64,000 bases of DNA, taken from positions 35,579,883-35,643,882 of the forward strand of contig NC_086386.1 of assembly GCF_036588685.1 (NCBI RefSeq), written 5' to 3'. Below are positions 56,142 to 64,000 of this stretch, piece by piece. The translations under genes and the position numbers were made by a program. The stretch is from Mytilus trossulus. Lineage: Eukaryota > Mollusca > Bivalvia > Mytilida > Mytilidae. Numbering within the stretch: the first letter of the stretch is position 1; every line of letters starts with the position of its first letter. The notes beneath the pieces are model-generated. The model searched no databases, was not told the origin of the DNA, and worked only from the letters and a program-made list of their open reading frames with translations.

Positions 56142-57422
56142 CTTAAGATGTTGTTTAATCTTCCGATTAAATAAGATATTTATAAAGAATATAATATATG
56201 TTGAAACATTTAGAAACAAATTATCCAAAAACTGGGAAAAAACACCCTTTAATCATATATATATCAAAGTCAAACAAAGGGGGTACCAAATTTTTTCCTT
56301 ACAATTTCACATGTTTCATGAACAATTGTTCTGAGAAATGAGCTTAAAACTGATTTTCCCCCTAGAACCCCTGTAAAGTCTGTATAAATGCAAACATTCC
56401 AATGGGAACACCCCAGGAGTGTTCTGATACCTTTACTATAACAATAAAACCACACACTTTGTGTCTTTGATGCTCTAATGCTGTAAATTATATGTGAACT
56501 GTCCAACACTAACTTGGCATTTGGCGGGAGTTTGACGTCACATATCTGTGATCATGGTGATGTAGTAATTAAATATACAGACAAAGCTCCTCCTCTTTCC
56601 AGACAGTCTAAGATAAGAGAATAACATGATTGACCAGCTGCATATAATCAATGTTTAACAACATTATTCTCTTTATAAAGAATAATTTTCATCTGAATTT
56701 TAAAACAGAAATAAACTATGTCTAAAATTAGCTAGAAATTAAAAGCATAAAAAAACATGTTCATAAAAAGATCAAGACCACCCTCTTCTTAAAAATCCAC
56801 TTTCCCTTTCCCACATGATTTTTAAATTTAATGGAACTGCAAAATTACTTATAAACAATAAATGATAGCAATCACTTAAAATTTGAAAATTAGCGCCTAA
56901 ATTATACATGTTATATGATCACGTGGATATTTAAACGTATTAAGTAAATATAAATATCTTGTTTGTACGTGTTTGTTGTGATGGCCGTTTACATGTGTTT
57001 ACGTTCTACCGTAGTCAGCTAAACATTAAAAGGTAAGTATATGATAAGAAACTTTTCATTTATTATTTGTTACTACAACTACCATGTTTGTTTAACAACA
57101 GCTTAAACTTTTTTCTTATAAAAATAAACAAGTTTTCAGTTAAAAAATGGACATATTTCGAGCTACTTTCATATTTAAAAAAAAACTACGATTAATTCAA
57201 ATTATTTGATCACAGTTTTTAGTTTCCAGGTTATTTACGTATTTATTTCTGAAAGTTCACTTTATTATGTCATTCAATTATCCATGCAGTTAATTTATTA
57301 CTGTCTGCAATTAAAATAATGAAATAACTATGGTAAGCCTTTTACATATCTATTCAATTTCAACATATATTATATTCTTTATAAATATCTTATTTAATCG
57401 GAAGATTAAACAACATCTTAAG
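56142..57422. repeat. Perfect 65-bp inverted repeat bracketing the promoter of cGAS-like copy 2
   Basis: 56142-56206 (start CTTAAGATGTTG) is the exact reverse complement of 57358-57422 (end CAACATCTTAAG), 65 of 65 bases. The enclosed 1.15 kb includes the promoter block and non-coding exon 1 of copy 2. The right arm lies where copy 1 has partly similar intron sequence (about 48970-49045), so the left arm looks like the secondary copy. Confidence 0.85.
56883..57032 (+). promoter_or_regulatory. Promoter block and non-coding exon 1 of cGAS-like copy 2
   Basis: Matches 48341-48491: 'gaaaattagcgcc', E-box CACGTG at 56920-56925, TATA-like TATTTAA at 56928-56934. Exon 1 ends at 57032 (AAAAG|GTAAGT). 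A TAA two codons before the junction shows it is untranslated. A 13-codon upstream ORF begins 'atggccgtttac', at the position equivalent to the one in copy 1. Confidence 0.6.
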
Positions 57423-57429
57423 TTATATT

Positions 57430-57665
57430 ATATACTTGGTCAGATTTCTTAAAAGCAATACAAGATATCTCGTATAATTGATTTATCATATATCTTATTT
57501 TGCTTATGAGATATGTTTTGAAATATAGAAGATATTTTATTTGAATATATATCTTATTTAGTTTTATAAAATATCGGATTTTATATATAAGATATATATT
57601 ATTTATTCTTATAAAATATCTGATTTAATATATAAGATACATTGTTCTATTTATCATGTTTATAT
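57430..57665 (+). repeat. Degenerate GATATCTTATTT repeat
   Basis: AT-rich block with many 'aagatat(a)tcttattt' variants in both orientations; a shorter related stretch is in the intron of copy 1 (49290-49460). Intronic. Confidence 0.55.
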
Positions 57666-57702
57666 GATATATCAATTAGTTTATAATAATTTATAAACTA
57701 AG

Positions 57703-58292
57703 CTTAAGAGAGGCGATACATACCAAAGGGATATTAAGAGTCATAAATCGAAATAAGCTGACAATGTCATGGCTACAAAAAGACATACAGACAAACAAAA
57801 GTACAAAATACACAACATAGAAAACTATAAGGACTGAGCAAAACGAACCGCACAACAAATCTTGGGATGATCTCTGATTCTCTGAAAGGGTAAGCAGACA
57901 TGTAAGATATCTTATACTTAAGAATAATGTATTATTATTTAAGTCGTTCACCGTCACAGATTATATCGGAAATGTTCCTTATGTCATAACAACAATTCCC
58001 TTCCCTTTCGACGAATGTGACTTACCGAATTAGGCTATTGACCAGATTTGTAAAAACATAAGCAACACGACGGGTGCCACATGTGGAGCAGAATCTGCTT
58101 ACCCTTCTGGAGCACCTTAGATTATCCCAAGTTTTTGGTGGGACTAGTGTTGCTTAGTCTTTAGTTTTTCTATGTTGTGTCTTCTTTTTGTTATTTGTCA
58201 GTTTGTCTTTTTATTTTTAGCCATGGTGTTTTCAGTTTATTTTCAATCTATGAGTTTGACTGTCCCTCTGGTATCTTTTGCCCTTCTTTTTA
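57703..58292. repeat. Inverted pair of repeat family H
   Basis: 57703-57902 and, inverted, 58068-58292 share 'aagggtaagcaga', 'cacaacatagaaaacta' and 'tcataaatcgaaa' in matching order. The insertion largely explains why the intron of copy 2 (57033-58952, 1,920 nt) is longer than that of copy 1 (48492-49750, 1,259 nt). Confidence 0.65.
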
Positions 58293-58958
58293 AGAGATTG
58301 GTTTACAAGATATATTCTCTAGTTTATAAAGTTTATAAGTTGATAAGTCCTATTTAAAAATTATATAAATGGTTAAATAACCAGTTTCAATCCACCATTT
58401 TCTACTTTCGAAAATGTCTGTACCAAGTCAGGAATATGACAGTTGTTGACATTTGTTTGGTGTGTTTTCTCATTTTATTATGCTATTTGATTAGGGACTT
58501 TCCGTTTTGAATTTACCTCGGAGTTCAGTATTTTTGTGATTCTATTTTTTATTAGATATCTTACAGTTTATTATTAAGTTTATTACTATCTTATGTAGTT
58601 TATAGGATATCTTTTATGATATCTTTAAACGGAGTAAACCGATAGTTTAAGGTATCAAAAAGTGAGAAAAAAAATCCTAGATCAACAAGTTATTAATATT
58701 TATCTTTAATTGAAAATAAACAGGTAGTAAACTCTACTTAAACTGGTGCTAGGTGCCGTCTTGCACTTGCCATTTCAATTGACTTTGAGATGGAGAACCG
58801 AAATAAAAGCATTGATAACTGGTATTTTAGTTTTAATTTGATAATTTGATGTGTACATGTATATTGGGTTATGCATGATTACAACATACTTTTGTTTTCT
58901 GCCACTAAATACATAGTTCGTCTTCATTGAATTCATTTACTTATCTATTTAGGTGAAT

Positions 58959-61211
58959 ATGCAGAAAAGTGCAGCATACTCTACGAAGGATTGGGATGAT
59001 GTTGCAGACGTTCCTCTACTCCACGTGTCATATCTCATTAATATATTACTACCAAGACGCCATTTTGGACATGCTAGACTTCAGATCGAAAAACAGAAAA
59101 TTCTTGAAGGGTTCTCAAATGTAAAGGAGGGTCTTTCAGGCAAGTTACACATTGTTCCTGTTGGAAGTAAGCCAGAAGGCTATGGGATACCAGATGCTGT
59201 CAGATTAACAGATCAACCATATATTGAATATATGTCTGATATCGACGCCATGTTAGTGCGAGAGGAATTTTCCGCTTCGGCTAACGAATTTGAAAAGGAC
59301 GGAACAAGAAATCCAGTTGTTATTGAGACTTCTCACACTCACCCTGGGCATGGACGAGTACGGTCCAGTTCTCCAACAGACATAAACAGTAAAGTGTTAT
59401 ATCACGATGCCGAAACAGACAAGTATTACCTGAATTCCTCTATAATAATGGAGGAACAGGTAAAAATGATGGAAACCAGCGCAGACGATGGCTTAGAATA
59501 TTCTCTGCAATGTCCAGCCGTTTCGTCAGACGACCCTATTCCAATGACACAGGAGAGAGGAAAACAATCGAAACTTTTTCATCCCCAGGATTACGTGTTT
59601 GCTATTACCTGTATTTCGTGGCCAGAATGTGCAATACCATGGACTAGGCGGCAGCATACTAATGGTTGGTTGGCAGCTGACATTGTTGACTCGATTGTTT
59701 CGAAGGGAATCCATATGGTACCAGTAGCTCACCGATTAAGTTGTAATCCTGACATTGAATGGAGACTATCGTTTGCAAAAGCTGAACAAATCCTGGCTGA
59801 ACAGGCGGTTACTTCAGCACAACGACAGTGTTATGTTTATCTTAAAATCTTACGTAAGCATGCCATGCAGGAAAACACTAAACTTTCATCTTACTTTCTT
59901 AAAAACGTATTTTTATATTGTTGTGAGGAATTACCAGTTCGAGTTTGGGATGACGACCCTGCTGGCTGTGTTTTGTACATGCTAGACATTCTTTTAGAAT
60001 GCGTTCAAAAAAGAAACCTCCCTAGTTACTTCTTACCAGAAAATAACTTGATAGATTATTTAGACGAGCCAGAATTACAGTCTATTGAATCAGCTCTACA
60101 AACTATTCGTAGTGATCCAATAGAACCAATTTTAGAATTCACAGATTTAAGAATTTTCTGTTATGCTCAGGAATGTTTAAGTTATAGCACAACTTTCCGA
60201 AATATTGTCCGGCTAGTCTTAGATGAAATTGCCTCAGTTGAAGATGTTGATATTGGAAGAACCGTCTTAGGTTGTTTTACTGATATTCAGTGTAATATTG
60301 CATCAGTGATGCTAGGCGAGAAGAGGACATCGTTTTCATACCATTTGGATTTTTATCAGCTTTTTGTACAGAAATATATACAGATGTCCTTTGTGGATTT
60401 TGTTAATTATATGGGAATAAGACTAGAAACGCCTTTCATTACGTTGATGTTTTATGAGAAATGCTTGGCTGAGGTAGAAAACTTCCCAGAACTTGAATAT
60501 TTGAGAGGGAATATGGCATGCATGTGTTTTGCCTTAGCACAAAGTCACGATGATAAATCGAAAGAAAGAAAAATGCGCTTATACCAAGCAGAGAAACTTT
60601 ACAACGAAGTTTTACAAAATAATGGTATTCATTTTGCTAGCACCATTGACTTTGCAAACTTTCTATGCGATAGTGAAAGATGGGAAGAAGCAATAAGTCT
60701 GCTTGCAAAATTCATTGAAGCAGAACGAAAACGACCATCGTCCATGCAAAACGGATATTATCCTGCCGAATCTACAACACTTAATGTTCAGCTTCAAAGG
60801 GAGGTCAAATATACAGGTTGCTTCCTAGCAAGATCTTTGTCATTTGCATATTATTTCATGATCAAAGCAACCATTGCGACAAAGTTAAAAAACTTGGCAG
60901 ATATTCTGGAAAAATTTGAAAAGCATTGCCAGTCTGTGAACAGTTATGGAGATTATGAACTTCTGGGATACTGTGGACTAGATACTGAAAATTACGTTCT
61001 TGCAGAATTGGCTTTTTCAAAGGCTGCTAATTTACATCAAAATAATTTACTAGCACAGGTGAACCTTAATCTTTGCAGAGCCAACGATCAACCAGCCAAA
61101 AAACAGCCTCGGACTGTTAACTTGAAAATAGTTTTTAAATACTGTCTCAGCATTGCTTATCTGCTAGATGACAATGTATTTCAGGCAACAAATCTACTTT
61201 TTGAAAGATGA
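58959..61211 (+). CDS. cGAS-like receptor / Mab-21 domain protein, copy 2, intact
   Basis: Single coding exon after acceptor ATTTAG (58951-58952); ATG at 58959, not the preceding GTG; 750 aa. Residues 1 to about 340 form a Mab-21/cGAS-type nucleotidyltransferase: VPVGSKPEGYG (GS at 69-70), SDIDAML (Asp 94 and 96) and PQDYVFAITCISWPECAIPW (third Asp about 211), then GWLAADIVDSIVSKG, HMVPVAHRLSCN and IEWRLSFAKAEQILAEQ, the family's signature helices. Residues about 480-740 are helical with TPR-like pairs (KLYNEVLQNNGIHFASTIDF, RWEEAISLLAKFIEAERKR). Family members sense nucleic acid and make cyclic dinucleotides for STING; bivalves carry many (family knowledge). All three acidic residues are present, so activity is plausible but inferred. 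No cGAS-type zinc ribbon is evident. Poly(A) signal AATAAA is at 61349-61354. Confidence 0.9.
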   Translation: MQKSAAYSTKDWDDVADVPLLHVSYLINILLPRRHFGHARLQIEKQKILEGFSNVKEGLSGKLHIVPVGSKPEGYGIPDAVRLTDQPYIEYMSDIDAMLVREEFSASANEFEKDGTRNPVVIETSHTHPGHGRVRSSSPTDINSKVLYHDAETDKYYLNSSIIMEEQVKMMETSADDGLEYSLQCPAVSSDDPIPMTQERGKQSKLFHPQDYVFAITCISWPECAIPWTRRQHTNGWLAADIVDSIVSKGIHMVPVAHRLSCNPDIEWRLSFAKAEQILAEQAVTSAQRQCYVYLKILRKHAMQENTKLSSYFLKNVFLYCCEELPVRVWDDDPAGCVLYMLDILLECVQKRNLPSYFLPENNLIDYLDEPELQSIESALQTIRSDPIEPILEFTDLRIFCYAQECLSYSTTFRNIVRLVLDEIASVEDVDIGRTVLGCFTDIQCNIASVMLGEKRTSFSYHLDFYQLFVQKYIQMSFVDFVNYMGIRLETPFITLMFYEKCLAEVENFPELEYLRGNMACMCFALAQSHDDKSKERKMRLYQAEKLYNEVLQNNGIHFASTIDFANFLCDSERWEEAISLLAKFIEAERKRPSSMQNGYYPAESTTLNVQLQREVKYTGCFLARSLSFAYYFMIKATIATKLKNLADILEKFEKHCQSVNSYGDYELLGYCGLDTENYVLAELAFSKAANLHQNNLLAQVNLNLCRANDQPAKKQPRTVNLKIVFKYCLSIAYLLDDNVFQATNLLFER

Positions 61212-61348
61212 TGAATGTATATGTATACTTATGTGGGTTTTACATGTTTTGACAATCGTCAGTTCATTGTAAATTGTTTTCCTAAGTAAAAAGTATGAAA
61301 TAGCATAAAGGAATTGTAAGAATTGTTTTGTATTTGACATACGATTTA

Positions 61349-61354
61349 AATAAA
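61349..61354 (+). terminator. Poly(A) signal AATAAA of cGAS-like copy 2
   Basis: AATAAA 138 nt after the stop codon. The aligned position in copy 1 (about 52110) reads differently. Confidence 0.5.
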
Positions 61355-62052
61355 TATTATATGCTAATTTTGTTATATCGTGTGGCTGGAAATAACAAGG
61401 TCAAAGAATATATTTACAGAGCTCATTTTGATGAAAAGGGCGAAGTTAGCATGTATATACTGTTCTTAAGCCGAAAGTGTCAAACAAATTATCTGCAACA
61501 ATATTTGAAAAATCTCCTTTCAATTTCAGACAAAACAATCTACTGGTTAACACATGAAACAACATAAAGCAATGTCATATTCATGTAGGTGAGGTACAAC
61601 TGTGATTTTTACTTCAAAAACTGAGTCTAAATCTGCTTATGTAGAAAAATGTCTAGCGTTCTAAATTATAATCCTGGTACCTTTGATAGCTATTCTCTCA
61701 ATAATGTGAAAATTCCAAATTTTATAGCTATAAATACGTTACCATCATAAATTCTGAGTGTAACCCCAATTGCGTCAGGTCAGATGGAAAATCCCAACTA
61801 AAAATAAACGTACTCTCACTGGTCCGGACATATACCCCTGTTTGCCCATATTCTTCCATTCAATTTCCATCTGCGACATCGGTCACACGTGCACATCAAG
61901 TTTTACAGATTCAACAGAGAAGTGTTTAGTTTTTTGAATAGCTTAATTGCTTTTCATATATATTGTGTATTTTATTGGAAATATATTCCCTTGTTTTGTT
62001 TAAATTTCTAAACAAATTATTTGTGTTTTTTTTTACTAAAGTAAAATTTATT
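61355..62052. other. Spacer and presumed 5' end of the retroelement
   Basis: 61470-61600 matches the 3' flank of cGAS-like copy 1. 61655-61692 is a family C fragment. From about 61750 the sequence is no longer AT-rich and likely belongs to the leader of the retroelement; its exact 5' border was not found. Confidence 0.4.
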
Positions 62053-62223
62053 ATGGACTTTAATTTGAATAGTCCGTATGTAAGTATTCCTGGTTCGGAC
62101 TATCTCTTAGATGGGTCACTACCTTTAAGTCCCCCCCAAACTACCAGTACATTGACCGGAGTTTCGACAACGGTGTCTGGTAATGCTACCTATCCGACCC
62201 TTTCACAAGGTTCGGCCATGCAT

Positions 62224-62254
<31 letters not shown>

Positions 62255-63943
62255 GGGTTACCTACGTCAACTTCGGTGACTCATACTTTATCTAGGTCTG
62301 TTAATTCAGCGGGTACTATTAGTTCTGTCCCAGGTACAGCTATGGGCTTGAACTTGCCAGGTTCTAGACCCCCATTATCATATTGTGGGTATATGCTTCC
62401 CAACACGGGCACACAACCTTTACCCTCATGGTCTCAGCCACCTTGGCCACAGTCTTACCCTTATGGTGGGTTTATGCCAAACCAACCTGGTTTTTGGCCT
62501 TATAGGGACAATTTCTATGGTCCCCCTTCTGGGGTAGCTACTGCACCACCTTTAGCTCCTGCTCTACCCCTAGCAGTATCTTTGACTTCTGCAGTAGCTC
62601 CTTCTACCACCGTACCTGACTCTCAAGCTTCTAGTTCTTCTCATGGTACTCAGGTTTCTGATCATGCATCACCTTTGGATGGTTTACAGAAGTTACTCTT
62701 AGACTTTGGTGAGTCTTTCAAGGCTGAATTTAGTACTCTATCCAGTCATATGACTCTACTGGAAAATATAGTTTCTTCTCATCAACCTTCTACAGCTAAG
62801 TCTGTAGAATGTGATGAGAGGGAGGATGACGAGCTTTCTGTTTCCCCTGGGAGTCATGAAAGGGCTTTCCTCACTGATGAGCATGTTGAAAGTTCTTCTT
62901 CTCCCAAGGTATCGAAGACGGCCCCTGAGCCTTCTTCTAAGTCAGCTCAACAACCTCCCACCAAGGAGACTGAGGATCCTCCTTCCTTGAAGGATCTTAG
63001 GGATAAGGTGTATACCTTGATGAGGGATGAAGCACATATCCCTTTTGCCTCTCCTTCCAAGCCGAAGAAACCTTCTTCAACTTTTGAAGCTTCCTGTGGT
63101 ATTTCTCAGGATACTGTGACTTCTCACAATTCTTTTCCTGAATCTGGCCATATGGCTTTTGCTTTACAATTTATTAATGAAGGTATCGCTAATTCTGCTA
63201 GTGAAAAGGTTGCTAATAACAATATCTGAGGATTTGGAATGTCATCCTTTTCTGATCAGGTTAAGTACAAGGATTTTGATATCTTTGATTCTTCACTGGG
63301 TAGACTTGTTCCCAGTTGTGACAAATCTATGTCATCTTTATTGGGAAAAAAACCAGTAGATGGTCTTCGTCTCACTCAACCTGGTTGGTCAAAGACTGAG
63401 AATCTCCTTCGTAGTGCTTCTCAAGTTCTTGGCACAGCCGAACATTTTCTAGCTGCAACCGGACATTTGCTTAACAGCGAAGATTCGGTTGTTCCAGCAG
63501 AAGTACGATCCTTCTTACTTCAACTGGATAAAGCTTTAGGTTCATCTCAGTTGCTTTTAATGGGTTCTATTGCTAATTGCACCCTATCTAAAAGAGCAGA
63601 GTTTCTTGAAAACATTTCTATCGCTGAGACTTTGAAAGATTCTTTACTGAAATCTCCACTCTCTGACAAGATGTTTGGTTTACCCTTACAGCGGGTTCAA
63701 GAGGAACTCAGCAAAAACCCTCCTCCAGTCAAAGTTAGTGTACAAGTTACTAATGGCAAGAGGTCGGTTAATGCTACATCTAGTTCTACTAGTACTTCTG
63801 CTTCAGGTGGTCCTCCTTCTTCTGCTAAGAAAAGGAAGAATAACTACGGCAAACCGCAGAACAAACCCAATAACTCAGGAAAAAGCTCAGGTAAGCCTTC
63901 TGGTGGTTTTAAGGGTTCCAAGAAACCTGGGTCTAGTACCTAG
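62053..63943 (+). pseudogene. Retroelement gag-like ORF, possibly DIRS-like, broken
   Basis: ATG at 62053 opens a Pro/Ser/Thr-rich N-terminal part. After T11 and G24 (62223-62257) the frame shifts by one, then stays open to a TGA at 63227-63229 and resumes in the same frame to TAG at 63943. The middle has PSWSQPPWPQSYPYGG and a helical stretch (LQKLLLDFGESFKAEFSTLS). The last 230 residues have a helical core (GWSKTENLLRSASQVLGTAE) and a basic Gly/Lys/Asn-rich tail (KKRKNNYGKPQNK), as in nucleic-acid-binding Gag proteins. No CCHC knuckle. Codon use and GC differ from the neighbours. The DIRS-like assignment rests on layout and general resemblance only. Confidence 0.55.
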
Positions 63944-63944
63944 G

Positions 63945-64000
63945 TTCTTGCCCCCTCGTACGTTATTGACAGCTTCCCCAGGGGAAAATTTACAACAAGT
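63945..64000 (+). CDS. Start of the next retroelement ORF, cut by the window edge
   Basis: An open frame shifted relative to gag reads FLPPRTLLTASPGENLQQ up to the edge, just after the gag stop. In retroelements of this layout a polymerase ORF follows gag; only 18 codons are visible, so no domain can be shown. Confidence 0.3.

Overview
This is a window of animal nuclear DNA. Its AT-rich composition, spliced genes and dense, repeatedly recurring interspersed repeats point to a bivalve mollusc, most probably a marine mussel (Mytilidae, Mytilus-like). Several repeats here (a unit containing 'gatgtggtatgattgcca', another containing 'ggggccagctgaaggacgc', and a 'tactgtggattcattta' unit) resemble repeats I associate with mussel sequence. 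The species call is inference.

Layout. (1) 1-26.3 kb, minus strand: the 5' half of BLTP1 (KIAA1109 / Drosophila tweek), a giant bridge-like lipid-transfer protein. I could place 22 coding exons whose splice sites and reading phases all agree. The gene runs off the left edge, and its introns hold minisatellites, hairpin duplications and MITE-like repeats. (2) 26.3-30.8 kb: promoter region and repeat-rich intergenic DNA. (3) 30.8-35.9 kb, minus strand: a broken gene of the MULE/SWIM transposase-derived type, with an ATG exon, one intron, a poly(A) signal and at least five reading-frame lesions. (4) 35.9-41.2 kb: intergenic DNA with hairpin repeats. (5) 41.2-46.5 kb, plus strand: an intact five-exon fibrinogen-related protein gene (signal peptide, PAN/apple-like region, fibrinogen C-terminal domain; 310 aa). 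(6) 48.3-52.1 kb and 56.9-61.4 kb, plus strand: a tandem duplicate pair of Mab-21/cGAS-like nucleotidyltransferase genes. The downstream copy is intact (750 aa); the upstream copy carries two in-frame stops, a 16-codon deletion and a lost stop codon. Both keep a matching promoter block, a non-coding first exon and the same splice acceptor. (7) 62.05-64 kb, plus strand: the gag-like ORF of a retroelement, possibly DIRS-like, broken by a 24-nt poly(G) tract and one in-frame TGA; its next ORF runs off the right edge.

How the genes relate: BLTP1 is a conserved housekeeping gene. The region from 41 to 61 kb holds two families linked to pattern recognition in molluscs (a fibrinogen-related lectin and cGAS-like receptors) in about 20 kb of fast-changing DNA full of recent inverted and direct duplications. 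The most striking structural finds are a perfect 65-bp inverted repeat bracketing the promoter of the intact cGAS-like gene, a perfect 66-bp hairpin with a 9-bp target-site duplication in the fibrinogen-gene intron, a perfect 112-bp direct repeat in the intron of the decayed cGAS-like copy, and a TIR-bounded minisatellite element in a BLTP1 intron. All family assignments come from reading the translations; no database search was run.
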